From CBDATA01 sp965215615 (lineage in GTDB: Bacteria > Acidobacteriota > Vicinamibacteria > Marinacidobacterales > Marinacidobacteraceae), in assembly GCA_965215615.1 (NCBI GenBank), contig OZ244068.1:2790001-2854000 (forward strand): DNA of 64,000 nt, read 5' to 3'. Shown piece after piece: positions 15,677 through 24,417 of this stretch. The notes under the pieces are model-generated. The model made no database searches and was not told the DNA's origin. It saw only the letters and a list, made by a program, of their open reading frames with translations. Every line of letters starts with the position of its first letter. Position 1 is the stretch's first letter. Both the position numbers and the translations under genes were made by a program.

Positions 15677-17230
15677 TCAGTTTAAACCGCCCAACGGGGG
15701 CGTGGAGGCGGGCGGCTTCCGGTGGAGCGTGGCCTGTTCGTACGCGAAAGCGAGCCGGATCAGCGCCGGTTCGCCAAGCGCCGGGCCGAGAAACTGGATC
15801 CCGGCGGGAAGGCCGTTTTCGGTGAACCCCATCGGGACCGTCACCGCCGGGAAGCCGGTGGGTGGCGACAACTGCGGCGAATTGTTGCCTCCCGGAGTCA
15901 CGAGATCCCCGAGGAGACGCGGCGGATTGCTCCAGGTGGGAAAGACCATCGCAACGAGCGCTTCGCTTTCGAAGAGGCCGCCGGCTTCGGCGCGGAGCCC
16001 GGCGCTTCGGGCGAGCGCCTCCGCGCAGTCGGTCTCGGGTGGATCCTCCACTTCGAGCGCGTTCTCGAGCCTGCCCCGGATGGAGGGATGGAAGTCGCCG
16101 CCCTCCACGATCTCGCCGAGCGTGCGGACCGGTGCTCCCTCGCCGAGACTCGCGAGATAGGCCTCCAGATGAGCCTTGAACGGATTGCACCAGAGGCCCC
16201 CATCATCGTCGTCCAGCATCGGCAGGGAAACGGGATCCACGACCTCTGCCCCGAGTGCTCGCAGATCCGCGAGGGCCGCCTCGAAGAGATCCCGGATCGC
16301 CGGATCGGCGGTTTCGGTATCGGAAAGCTGGCGGACGACCCCGATCCGGATGCCGTCGAGACGCGAGGAGTCGAGCGCCATCAGGTAATCGGCTTCCCGC
16401 TCGTATCCGGCGGTGGCCGGGTCCGCCGCGTCCGGCCCGGCGATGACATCGAAAATCCGGGTCGCATCTTCCACGGTGCGCGCCATCGGCCCTCCGATGT
16501 CCCGATAGAGGTTCAGCGGCACGATGCCGTCGCGGCTCGTGATCCCCATGGTGGACCGGATCCCGACGAGCGCGCCATGCGAGGAGGGGCCCCGGATGCT
16601 GTTGCCGGTGTCGGTCCCGAGCCCCGCCGCACCGAAGCTCGCGGCCACCGCCGCCGCCGTGCCGCCCGACGAACCGGCAGGAACCCGCCGCGGGTCATAC
16701 GGGTTGCGGGTGTGTCCCGGCACGATCGAGCCGAGCGTCTCGTTGGGGCTGAAGGCGAACTCGGCCATGTTGGACTTGGCGAGCACGATGGCTCCCGCTT
16801 CCCGAAGCCGGCGGACCTGGAAAGCATCGTCGGGAGGCCGGGATTCGCGAAGGGAGGCGGAGCCCGCGGTCGTCGGCATGTCGTGGGTGTCGTAGTTGTC
16901 CTTCACGATCATCGGGACGCATTCGAGCGGCCGGGTGATCCCCTGGGCGGCGATCCGCTCGTCGGCCCGAAGCGCTTCGGCGGCCGCCTCCGGATGGACC
17001 GCCACGATGGCGCTCAGGGTCGGCCCTTCGCGGTCGTACGCCTCGATGCGCGCGAGGTAGGCGGCCACGAGCCCGGAACAGGTGAAGCGGCCCTCGCGAA
17101 GTCCTTGATGGATCCCGGCGATGTCGAGCTCCACGACCGACATGGTGGTGGTTTCCGGAGGACTTCCGCACCGGGCGAAGAGGCCGGACAGGAACGCCAG
17201 ACCGAGAGCCATCGAACGGCTTTTCGTCAT
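15677..17230 (-). CDS. Exported amidase-signature family hydrolase (second copy)
   Basis: A 517-residue AS-family protein, starting at ATG 17230 (MTKSRSMALGLAFLSGLF), which gives a signal peptide; a start 24 bases upstream lies inside the palindromic operator and is less likely. The triad is present: Lys110 in IVKDN, Ser187 in AGSSGGT and Ser211 in GTDTGNSIRGP. The usual GGS before the nucleophile reads GNS, a change close to the oxyanion hole. It heads a probable operon with fmdB and the three TPR genes. A cysteine follows the hydrophobic segment (FARCGS), but Arg at -1 argues against a lipoprotein. Confidence 0.87.
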   Translation of the reverse strand: MTKSRSMALGLAFLSGLFARCGSPPETTTMSVVELDIAGIHQGLREGRFTCSGLVAAYLARIEAYDREGPTLSAIVAVHPEAAAEALRADERIAAQGITRPLECVPMIVKDNYDTHDMPTTAGSASLRESRPPDDAFQVRRLREAGAIVLAKSNMAEFAFSPNETLGSIVPGHTRNPYDPRRVPAGSSGGTAAAVAASFGAAGLGTDTGNSIRGPSSHGALVGIRSTMGITSRDGIVPLNLYRDIGGPMARTVEDATRIFDVIAGPDAADPATAGYEREADYLMALDSSRLDGIRIGVVRQLSDTETADPAIRDLFEAALADLRALGAEVVDPVSLPMLDDDDGGLWCNPFKAHLEAYLASLGEGAPVRTLGEIVEGGDFHPSIRGRLENALEVEDPPETDCAEALARSAGLRAEAGGLFESEALVAMVFPTWSNPPRLLGDLVTPGGNNSPQLSPPTGFPAVTVPMGFTENGLPAGIQFLGPALGEPALIRLAFAYEQATLHRKPPASTPPLGGLN

Positions 17231-17237
17231 GGCCCCA

Positions 17238-17254
17238 TTGTACGGACCGTACAA
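17238..17254. promoter_or_regulatory. 17-bp perfect palindrome, candidate operator
   Basis: TTGTACGG-A-CCGTACAA is a perfect 8-bp inverted repeat around one base. It lies 8 bases before the amidase start and 235 bases before trpD, in the space between the divergent genes. On the minus strand it contains TACAAT, a good -10 match for the amidase promoter, so a dimeric repressor bound here would block that promoter. It does not match the E. coli TrpR operator core (CTAGT...ACTAG). Confidence 0.55.
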
Positions 17255-17488
17255 CTAGAATCCCGGCGCCCAACGGACCATGCCGCGAACCCGGGAACTT
17301 TCGTCCGCCCACCGGTTTCGATGGCGAAGCCTGCCTCCCGCCCTTCCGTAGTTCCCTTCGTATTTCACGCCCCCCCAAAAAGAGGGGCAGAACGAACCGG
17401 ATACTTTTCCTCGCGGCTCTCCTCCGCCGATCTTCAGGCGGGAGCCGGTTCGGGCCCCTGGTCCCGATCTTCCCCCAAAAGCCCTCCC
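17255..17488 (+). other. Upstream region of the trp operon
   Basis: This 234-base stretch precedes trpD. TAGAAT at 17256-17261 is a possible -10 element, but no fitting -35 is seen. A 23-codon open frame at 17280-17351 has only one Trp codon, so it does not look like a classic attenuator leader. A run CCCCCCC followed by AAAAAGAGGGG at about 17371-17387 is notable but I cannot assign it. No T-box core was seen. Confidence 0.4.
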
Positions 17489-18508
17489 ATGATCGCCAAC
17501 CTTCTCGAATCGCTGCTCGCCGGAGAAACCGCCGACCCCGAGGCGCTCGAGGCAGCTCTCCACCGGATCCTCGCCGGCGAAGGGGATGCCGTCGAAACGG
17601 CGGCGCTCCTCGTGGCGTTGCGCATCCGGGAGCCGGATGCCCGGACGCTCACCATCTGCGCCCGGGTGATGCGCAGCCATCGCAAGGCGGTGGTCCCCGC
17701 CGTCCGTCCCCTGGTGGACACCTGCGGCACCGGCGGCGACCGCAGCGGAACCTTCAACATCTCCACTGCCGCCGCGTTCGTGGTGGCGGCTGCCGGCGGC
17801 GCGGTCGCGAAGCACGGGAACCGAAGCGTCTCTTCCTCCACCGGGAGCGCCGATGTGCTCGAAGCCTGCGGAGCACCGCTCCATCTGAATTCGGAGCAGG
17901 CCGTGCGGGTCCTCGATTCCACCGGTTTCGTGTTCCTCTTCGCGCCCGCCTTCCACCCGGCCATGGCGCACGTGGCGCCCACCCGGCGGACGCTCGGAAT
18001 CCGCACGGTGTTCAACGTACTCGGCCCGCTCGCCAATCCGGCGCTCGCCGAACGGCAACTCGTGGGCGTCTATGACCCGTCGCTCACCGCCGTCGTCGCC
18101 GAAGCGCTCCGCGAACTCGGCTGCGCTTCGGCGCTCGTCGTGCACTGCGACGGGCTCGACGAGCTCGGCCTTCACGGGACGACCCGGGGCCGCCGCCTCG
18201 CGGACGGAAAGATCACCGAATTCGAAGCGCACCCCCGCGACCTCGGTCTCGAGGAAGCACCGATCCCGGCTCTCGCGGGGGGCGACCCCCGGGAAAACGC
18301 GGCCATACTCCGGGGCGTTCTTTCCGGAGAGATCGAGGGGCCGCCGCGGGATGTGGTGGCGCTCAACGCGGGCGCGGCCCTTATGGTGGCCGATCTGGCT
18401 CCCGATCTCGAAGCCGGACTCCAGGCCGCCCGTGACGTTCTCGCGAACGGCGAAGCGCTCCGCTCCCTGGATCGCTATATCGAGACCAGCACTCGGGTAA
18501 GCGCGTGA
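17489..18508 (+). CDS. trpD: Anthranilate phosphoribosyltransferase
   Basis: A 339-residue TrpD, which joins anthranilate to phosphoribosyl pyrophosphate in tryptophan synthesis. The PRPP-binding DTCGTGGDRSGTFNIST is complete, as are KHGNRSVSSSTGSAD, the FNVLGPLANPA block and HCDGLDELG. Length is normal. ATG 17489 gives the standard N-terminus (MIANLLESLLAGE). It is the first gene of trpD-C-F-B-A; trpE and trpG, which make anthranilate, are not in this window. Its stop overlaps the trpC GTG. Confidence 0.95.
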   Translation: MIANLLESLLAGETADPEALEAALHRILAGEGDAVETAALLVALRIREPDARTLTICARVMRSHRKAVVPAVRPLVDTCGTGGDRSGTFNISTAAAFVVAAAGGAVAKHGNRSVSSSTGSADVLEACGAPLHLNSEQAVRVLDSTGFVFLFAPAFHPAMAHVAPTRRTLGIRTVFNVLGPLANPALAERQLVGVYDPSLTAVVAEALRELGCASALVVHCDGLDELGLHGTTRGRRLADGKITEFEAHPRDLGLEEAPIPALAGGDPRENAAILRGVLSGEIEGPPRDVVALNAGAALMVADLAPDLEAGLQAARDVLANGEALRSLDRYIETSTRVSA

Positions 18509-19251
18509 TTTCCGGAGTGCTGGCCGATCTGGTTCGGTCGGCCCGGAAACGGGCCGACCGGCTCGCTGCGGATCCGGTTCCGGAACCGCCGTCGGTCGGG
18601 CCGCCGTCGTTCCGGGATGCCATCCGCGGGCGCGAAACCCTTTCGGTGATCGCCGAATTCAAGAGGAAAAGCCCGTCCGCCGGCCGGATTGCCGACAGGG
18701 ATCCGGCAGAACAGGCCCTCGGATACCGAAAGGCCGGAGCGGCCGCGCTTTCGGTTCTGACCGACCCGGACGCTTTCGGGGGCTCCCTCGAAGATCTCTC
18801 CGCGGCGACCCGGGCCTCCGGGTTGCCCGCACTGATGAAGGACTTCGTGGTCCACCCGGCCCAGATCCACGCCGGGCGGGCGGCGGGGGCGGCCGCCGTC
18901 CTGCTGATCGTGCGGTGCCTCGACGAAGGGGAACTGACGGAGCTTTTCGCGACGACGAGGGCTTTCGGACTCGATGCGCTGGTCGAGATCCACGAGGAAT
19001 CCGAGCTCGACCGGGCGCTCGCTCTCCCGGAGGCCATCATCGGAGTCAACAACCGGGATCTGGACACTCTCGAAGTGGATCGCCGCCGCGCCGTGGAGCT
19101 TCTCGCGCGGATCCCGTCCGGCCGGATCGCGGTGGCCGAAAGCGGCTACCAGCAACCTGCCCACCTCGACCCGATCCGCGGGCGGGCGGATGCGGTTCTG
19201 ATCGGAACTGCCCTGATGCGGGATGCCGCCGATCCGGGAGCGTTTCGGTAG
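18505..19251 (+). CDS. trpC: Indole-3-glycerol-phosphate synthase
   Basis: A 248-residue beta/alpha barrel enzyme that closes the indole ring. Family motifs are present: IAEFKRKSPSAG with the catalytic lysine, LMKDFVVHPAQI, a barrel strand ALVEIHEESELDRAL, IGVNNRDLDTLEVD and AVAESGY. It starts with GTG 18505, sharing GTGA with the trpD stop, a sign of translational coupling. It is a stand-alone TrpC, with trpF as a separate gene next to it. Confidence 0.95.
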   Translation: MISGVLADLVRSARKRADRLAADPVPEPPSVGPPSFRDAIRGRETLSVIAEFKRKSPSAGRIADRDPAEQALGYRKAGAAALSVLTDPDAFGGSLEDLSAATRASGLPALMKDFVVHPAQIHAGRAAGAAAVLLIVRCLDEGELTELFATTRAFGLDALVEIHEESELDRALALPEAIIGVNNRDLDTLEVDRRRAVELLARIPSGRIAVAESGYQQPAHLDPIRGRADAVLIGTALMRDAADPGAFR

Positions 19252-19253
19252 CC

Positions 19254-19874
19254 ATGGAGATCAAGATCTGTGGCGTGCGACGCCCCGAGGATGCCCGGCT
19301 CGCCGTCCGGCTGGGTGCCCGGTGGATCGGGATCGTGCGGGCCCCGGACTCTCCGCGCAGCGCGACCCTCGACGAGGCGCGCCGGGTGGTCGAAGCGGCT
19401 CGCGAGGAGAACCCTTCGGTGCATCCGGTGCTGGCCACCGGCCGCCGCCGCCGCGAGGACGTGGAGCGGGATGCCCGTTTTCTCGGAATCGAGCGGGTCC
19501 AGCCGCACGGGCTCGACACCGCCGGAGAGGACGCGCTCCAGGAAGCCGGATTCCTGGTCCACCGGGTGGTGGTGGTTCCGGATGACGCGGACCGGCTCCC
19601 CCGCTTCCAGCCGGCCCGGCCCGAGGAAGGCCCGCTGGTCTTCGATGTCGGCGGCGGAGGTACCGGGCGGGCCTTCGACTGGAGGATGCTCGGCGAACGC
19701 GCCCCGGAACGCGCCTTCATCGCGGGCGGCCTTCGTCCGGAGAACCTCGGTCAACTCCTCCGGTTCCACCCGTGGGGAGTGGATGTCTCGAGCGGGGTGG
19801 AGGCCGCGCCGGGAGTCAAGGATCCGGAACGGATGCGGCGGTTCGTGGAGCGGATCGCCGAGGCGGCATCATGA
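19254..19874 (+). CDS. trpF: Phosphoribosylanthranilate isomerase
   Basis: A 206-residue TrpF. The catalytic cysteine is in KICGVRRPEDA (Cys7) and the catalytic aspartate in VFDVGGGGTGRAFDW; phosphate-binding GGLRPENLGQL and GVDVSSGVE are present. It lies 2 bases after trpC and overlaps trpB by 4. The loop GIVRAPDSPRSA departs from the usual GFxFxPxSPR, but the active site looks intact. Confidence 0.93.
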   Translation: MEIKICGVRRPEDARLAVRLGARWIGIVRAPDSPRSATLDEARRVVEAAREENPSVHPVLATGRRRREDVERDARFLGIERVQPHGLDTAGEDALQEAGFLVHRVVVVPDDADRLPRFQPARPEEGPLVFDVGGGGTGRAFDWRMLGERAPERAFIAGGLRPENLGQLLRFHPWGVDVSSGVEAAPGVKDPERMRRFVERIAEAAS

Positions 19875-21079
19875 ATGAGGACCGGCCGCGCAGGGGTGCC
19901 TTCGGTTCGTTCGGCGGGCGCTTCGTTTCCGACCTGCTGATTCCGGCGCTCACCGAGCTCGACGAGGCGCGGCGGAGGTTCCTGCGGGATCCGGCGTTTC
20001 GGGAAGAGCTGGACCTCGAAGCGCGCGAATGGGTCGGCCGGCCCACTCCCCTGACCCGGGTTCCCGACTTTTCCCGGCTTTGCGGGCTGACGGTGATCCT
20101 GAAGCGCGAAGACCTGCTCCACGGCGGAGCCCACAAGGCGAACAACGTGCTCGGGCAGGCGCTTCTGGCCCGGCGCATGGGCAAGACGCGGCTGATCGCG
20201 GAAACCGGAGCCGGCCAGCACGGTGCCGCGACCGCCATGATCGCAGCCCGGCTGGGGATGCAGGCGGTGATCTACATGGGCGAGCGGGACATGGAGCGCC
20301 AGGCACCCAACGTCCAGAGGATGCGGCTTTTCGGAGCGGAAGTCGTCCCGGTGACCACCGGCGGCCGCACCCTGAAAGACGCGATCAACGAGGCGCTCCG
20401 CGACTGGACCCGTTCGCTCGCAACAACCCACTACCTGCTCGGCACGGCGGCGGGCCCCTTCCCCTTTCCGCAGATGGTGAGGGATTTCCAGTCGGTCATC
20501 GGCCGCGAGGCGAAGCGGCAGTGGCGGAGGCAGATGGGCGGACTTCCGGACGCGGTGATCGCCTGCGTGGGCGGCGGAAGCAACGCCATCGGGATCTTCC
20601 GCGCTTTTCTTCCCGATTCCGGGACCCGCCTCATCGGAGTGGAACCCGGCGGCCGTGGCCTCGAAAGCGGCCGCCACGGGGCGACCCTGCTCCGGGGCAC
20701 GCCCGGTCTGCTTCACGGAGCCCGCACCATGGTGCTTCAGGACGACGAAGGGCAGATTCAGGAGGCCGAGAGCATCTCCGCCGGACTCGACTACCCCGGC
20801 GTGGGGCCGGAGCACGCGCACCTTCAGGAGAGCGGACGGGCGATCTATCGGGCGGCCACCGACGAGGAGGCCATCGAGGCTTTCGAGACGCTTTCCCGGA
20901 CGGAAGGCATCCTCCCCGCCCTCGAGCCGGCGCACGCCCTGGCCTTCGCCATGCGCGCGGTGAGAACCGGCGAACTCCCGGAAGGAAGCCGCGTGCTGCT
21001 CGGCCTCTCCGGACGCGGCGACAAGGACCTCGAAAGCTGGTTCGCGCTCGACCGCCCCCTTTCGGAGAGAGCGCAGTGA
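19871..21079 (+). CDS. trpB: Tryptophan synthase beta chain
   Basis: A 402-residue PLP enzyme that joins indole and serine. The PLP lysine is Lys89 in HGGAHKANN; the phosphate-binding GGGSNAIG, the ETGAGQHG loop and HGARTMVLQDDEGQI are all present. This is the TrpB1 type that pairs with TrpA, and it overlaps trpA (GTGA) as expected for a coupled alpha/beta complex. Confidence 0.96.
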   Translation: MNEDRPRRGAFGSFGGRFVSDLLIPALTELDEARRRFLRDPAFREELDLEAREWVGRPTPLTRVPDFSRLCGLTVILKREDLLHGGAHKANNVLGQALLARRMGKTRLIAETGAGQHGAATAMIAARLGMQAVIYMGERDMERQAPNVQRMRLFGAEVVPVTTGGRTLKDAINEALRDWTRSLATTHYLLGTAAGPFPFPQMVRDFQSVIGREAKRQWRRQMGGLPDAVIACVGGGSNAIGIFRAFLPDSGTRLIGVEPGGRGLESGRHGATLLRGTPGLLHGARTMVLQDDEGQIQEAESISAGLDYPGVGPEHAHLQESGRAIYRAATDEEAIEAFETLSRTEGILPALEPAHALAFAMRAVRTGELPEGSRVLLGLSGRGDKDLESWFALDRPLSERAQ

Positions 21080-21879
21080 GCCTTCGCCTGCTGCGGCAAA
21101 CGCTCCGGGACCGCACCTCGGTCTCGCCGTTCCTGATGGTGGGCGACCCGAGCCCGGACCTTTCGGTGGAGCTCGCGCGGGCCGCGGTGGCCGAAGGAGC
21201 GGGGATGCTCGAACTCGGCTTCCCCTACCGGGATCCGGTCGCCGACGGACCGGCGATTCAGGAGGCGGCCGGACGCGCGCTCGCCGCCGGGGTCTCGACC
21301 CGCGCCGCGTTCCGGATCCTCGCCCGCATCCGGGATGCCTGCCCCCGGACTCCGCTCAACCTGCTCATCTACGGGAACCTGGCGCACCGCATCGGCTACC
21401 GGGAGTTCTGTTCGGAAGCTGCGAGTTCCGGAGCTTCCTCCCTGCTTGTTCCCGACATCCCTCTCGACGAGGCGATGCCGCTCCGCCGGGCTTCCTCCCG
21501 GGCCGGACTCGGCCACGTGGAACTCGCCGGACCGCTTACCGACCCGGCTCGCCTGCGCCGTTTGGGAAGGGCTTCGGTGATGCTCTATCTGGCCGGCTTC
21601 CAGGGGGTCACCGGGGTCCGCGAGCAGGCGTTCGATCCGGTGGCGCGCCGCATCCGCGAGGTCCGGGAAAGCGTCCCGACCCCCATCTGTCTCGGTTTCG
21701 GGATCTCGAGCCGGACCCAGATCGAAAAAGCCTTCGATGCCGGGGCCCGGGTGGCGGTGGTCGGCAGCCATCTCGCCCGCGTCATCGGCCGCTTCGGTCA
21801 CGATCCGGAGCTGCTTCCGACCCGTTTCGGCGAAGCTGTCCGCCTGCTCACGACAGGAGGATCGGGGCCATGCTCGTAA
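21076..21879 (+). CDS. trpA: Tryptophan synthase alpha chain
   Basis: A 267-residue barrel that cleaves indole-glycerol phosphate. The catalytic Glu is in LELGFPYRDPVADGPAIQ, which also holds the catalytic Asp (DPVADG). LLVPDIPLDEA and YLAGFQGVTGVRE are family motifs. GTG 21076 overlaps the trpB stop. The end overlaps the next gene by 10 bases. Confidence 0.95.
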   Translation: MSLRLLRQTLRDRTSVSPFLMVGDPSPDLSVELARAAVAEGAGMLELGFPYRDPVADGPAIQEAAGRALAAGVSTRAAFRILARIRDACPRTPLNLLIYGNLAHRIGYREFCSEAASSGASSLLVPDIPLDEAMPLRRASSRAGLGHVELAGPLTDPARLRRLGRASVMLYLAGFQGVTGVREQAFDPVARRIREVRESVPTPICLGFGISSRTQIEKAFDAGARVAVVGSHLARVIGRFGHDPELLPTRFGEAVRLLTTGGSGPCS

Positions 21880-22904
21880 TCATGCGGCCGGGGCCGACCG
21901 AAGCCCAGTGCCAGAAGGTCGAGGCGGCGATCCGGGACATGGGGTACGCGCCGCTCCGGGTTCCGGGGGCCGGACGGACCGCGATCTGCGTGACCGGCAA
22001 CCGGGGACCGGTGGACGATTCCTATCTGAGCCGCCTTCCGGGGGTAGCCCGGTGCATCCGGGTCACGAGGCCCTGGAAACTGGTCAGCCGCGAGGTCCAC
22101 CCGGAGAACACCGAAATCTCCGTTGGGGGGGTGCGGGTGGGGGGGCCGGCTCCGGTGGTGATCGCCGGCCCCGGAAGCGTCGAAACCGAAGCACGCACCC
22201 TCGCCATCGCCCGGAGCGTGGCCCGCGCCGGTGCCCACCTCTTCCGGGCGCGGCTCTTCCCGGATCGCATCGGCCCCTACAACTTCGCCGGAATCGGCGA
22301 CGAAGGGCTTCACACCCTCGCCCGGATCCGGGAGGAAACCGGCCTGCCGGTCATCTCTGACGTGGTGGACCCCCGTTCGGCGGAGAAGGTGGCGGACCAG
22401 GTGGACGCGGTCCAGATTCCGGCCCGCCACATGGGCAACGAGCCGCTTCTCGAAGTGGTGGCCGGGCTCGAGAAGCCGATCATTCTCGAACGGGCGGCCT
22501 CGGCCTCGGTCGAGGAATGGCTGATGGCCGCCGAGTCGCTCCTCGCCCGCGAGAAGCACGACGTGGCGCTCTGCGAACGGGGCATCCGCACCGGCGTGGA
22601 AGGCCGGTCCATGCTGGATATCCACGCCGTTCCGGTGGTCCGGGAGATCTCCCACCTGCCGGTGCTGGTCGCTCCTTCGCGTTCGGTGGCTCACCGCAGC
22701 CGGGTCCGTCCCCTGGCGCGCGCCGCCATCGGGGTCGGCGCTTCCGGACTGCTCATCGAGACGCACACCCACCCGGAAACCGCGTACACCGACCCCGCAC
22801 AGACCGTGGACATCGCCACTCTCGAAGGCATCCTCGCCGACCTCGGCCACTTGCGCGGACTCGAATCGCTGTCGGTTGCGCCATCATTGACGGTGGATCC
22901 ATGA
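21870..22904 (+). CDS. DAHP-synthase-like protein with altered active site
   Basis: A 344-residue protein that aligns along its length with the Thermotoga-type 3-deoxy-7-phosphoheptulonate synthase: an N-terminal ferredoxin-like regulatory domain (residues 1-70), PWKLVSREVHPENT, then the barrel. Key residues are changed. The metal cysteine of GPCSVE is Gly102 (GPGSVE); the PEP-binding KPR reads PDR (Pro131 for Lys); the KRG lysine is Glu207 (ILERA); and the metal histidine of DPSHSGG is Arg271 (APSRSVA). Glu297 and Asp308, the other metal ligands, and CERGIRT are kept. Comparison is from memory of the family. It is the last trp-pathway gene and overlaps trpA and the HEAT gene. It may be a regulatory pseudo-enzyme or have a new activity; ordinary DAHP synthase activity is doubtful. 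Confidence 0.85.
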   Translation: MLVIMRPGPTEAQCQKVEAAIRDMGYAPLRVPGAGRTAICVTGNRGPVDDSYLSRLPGVARCIRVTRPWKLVSREVHPENTEISVGGVRVGGPAPVVIAGPGSVETEARTLAIARSVARAGAHLFRARLFPDRIGPYNFAGIGDEGLHTLARIREETGLPVISDVVDPRSAEKVADQVDAVQIPARHMGNEPLLEVVAGLEKPIILERAASASVEEWLMAAESLLAREKHDVALCERGIRTGVEGRSMLDIHAVPVVREISHLPVLVAPSRSVAHRSRVRPLARAAIGVGASGLLIETHTHPETAYTDPAQTVDIATLEGILADLGHLRGLESLSVAPSLTVDP

Positions 22905-23794
22905 GCGAAGCCTCTCCCGAAGCACCCACCAACGTTTCCTTCGCCCGGACCCTCCTCCAGTTCTTCGTGATCCCGATGGGGGTCGTGGTTGTGGGAGTGG
23001 GCCTCTTCCTCGGGTTCGCCTGGCTCGTATCCGACGACACCACCGCCGAGGACTACCTGAACCGGATTCGCACCGGCGGCAGCCGCGAGCAGCGACAGGC
23101 CGCGTTCGAGCTGGCGAACCGGATCCAGCACGGGAACGCGGAAGATTTCCAGGCGCTCGCTCCCGAGCTCGTCGAGGCGTTCGACGAAGCGCCGCGCTCC
23201 GACCCGTGGGTGCGGCAGTATCTCGCGCTCGCGCTCGGCGCGATCGGGGATCCGCAGGCTTCGGCTTCCCTCGTGGATGCCCTCGCGGATGCCGACCCCA
23301 CCGTTCCGGTCTATGCGGCGTGGGCGCTCGGCGCGATCGGCGGCCCGGAGGCCGTCTCGGCGCTCGCCACCGCGAGTGGGTCGCCGGATGCCGGACTCCG
23401 GACGATGGCGGTCTATGCGCTCGGCGCGATCGGGGACCCGGAAGCGGCTCCGGCGCTCCGCCGCGCCATGGAGGATCCGGAGATGGACGTGGCGATGAAC
23501 GCGGTGGTCGCGCTGGCCCGGATCGGGGAGCCGAGCGCCGAGAACCGCCTGCTCGGGATGCTGGAAGCCGGCTACTGGGACCGACTGTCCGACATGAGCG
23601 AGGGAGAACGCCAGCTCGGCAGGCTCAGCGCCATCCAGGCCGCTGGCACCCTTCGCTCCCCGGCGGTGCTCGCGGCGCTCCGGGACATCGGAGATTCGGA
23701 CCCCGACCTTCGCACCCGCGAAGTGGCGCTCCGGGTGCTCGCGGCGGCGGAAGAGGAGGGCCCTTTTCCTGTTCCCTCGGAATCCGGGAGGTGA
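22901..23794 (+). CDS. Membrane-anchored HEAT-repeat protein
   Basis: A 297-residue protein. Residues 14-43 form one membrane helix (LLQFFVIPMGVVVVGVGLFLG), followed by about six PBS-lyase-type HEAT repeats marked by ALGAIGDPQA, ALGAIGGPEA, ALGAIGDPEA and ALARIGEPSA. The repeat region likely lies outside the cytoplasm and binds a protein partner. The ATG overlaps the stop of the DAHP-synthase-like gene, and the Rieske gene follows 41 bases later. It therefore links the trp and respiratory clusters. A role in assembling the cytochrome complex is a guess from position. Confidence 0.8.
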   Translation: MSEASPEAPTNVSFARTLLQFFVIPMGVVVVGVGLFLGFAWLVSDDTTAEDYLNRIRTGGSREQRQAAFELANRIQHGNAEDFQALAPELVEAFDEAPRSDPWVRQYLALALGAIGDPQASASLVDALADADPTVPVYAAWALGAIGGPEAVSALATASGSPDAGLRTMAVYALGAIGDPEAAPALRRAMEDPEMDVAMNAVVALARIGEPSAENRLLGMLEAGYWDRLSDMSEGERQLGRLSAIQAAGTLRSPAVLAALRDIGDSDPDLRTREVALRVLAAAEEEGPFPVPSESGR

Positions 23795-23835
23795 TCCGGG
23801 CCGCGCTCTTGAATTAGAATTCGCGGGCTGAATCC

Positions 23836-24402
23836 ATGCCAGAAGAAAAATCAGACTCTCCGCCCCGCCCGGCCGGGGAAAAGCCCGCGGCCCAAAAGGC
23901 CGCCGCGAAGCCGGAGAAGATCACCCGCCGCGAATTCCCGTTCCTCACCGTGGCGTGGAGCCTCTTCGTCGCCGCGATCGGGGCCGGGCTCACCGCCGCC
24001 GGGCGGTTCATGTTCCCGAACGTGCTGACCGAGCCGCCTTCCACCTTCACCGCCGGATTCCCCGACGAGTTCTCGATCGGGGTGGTGGACACCCGCTTCA
24101 AGGAGCGGTACCAGGTCTGGATCGTCCGCGACGAGGAAAAAATCTACGCCCTCTCGACGATCTGTACCCATCTGGGGTGCACTCCCAACTGGCTCGAGGC
24201 GGAGTCCAAGTTCAAGTGCCCCTGTCACGGAAGCGGTTTCTACATCAGCGGCATCAACTTCGAGGGACCGGCACCCCGGCCGCTCGAGCGGGTGGGCGTG
24301 AGCCTCGCCGACGACGGCCAGATCCTGATCGACAAGTCCCGCCTCTACAAGTTCGAAGCCAACCAATGGGAGGATCCGAATTCCTTCCTCCCCATGGTCT
24401 GA
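23836..24402 (+). CDS. Rieske iron-sulfur protein of a cytochrome bc/b6-type complex
   Basis: A 188-residue protein that carries electrons from quinol to cytochrome c. The 2Fe-2S ligands are seen in CTHLGC (Cys110, His112) and CPCHGS (Cys128, His131), with the disulfide cysteines Cys115 and Cys130. A twin-Arg-like start (KITRREFPFLTVAW) and one membrane helix (about 35-56) anchor it. An Ala/Lys/Pro-rich N-terminal tail of about 28 residues precedes it. It is the first gene of the cluster that continues with cytochrome b. Confidence 0.93.
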   Translation: MPEEKSDSPPRPAGEKPAAQKAAAKPEKITRREFPFLTVAWSLFVAAIGAGLTAAGRFMFPNVLTEPPSTFTAGFPDEFSIGVVDTRFKERYQVWIVRDEEKIYALSTICTHLGCTPNWLEAESKFKCPCHGSGFYISGINFEGPAPRPLERVGVSLADDGQILIDKSRLYKFEANQWEDPNSFLPMV

Positions 24403-24417
24403 CCGGAGCGTCCCCCT

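Noticed and set aside
17280..17351. Small open frame upstream of trpD as a trp attenuator leader peptide
   Set aside because: It has a single Trp codon and no clear alternative hairpins or terminator before trpD.
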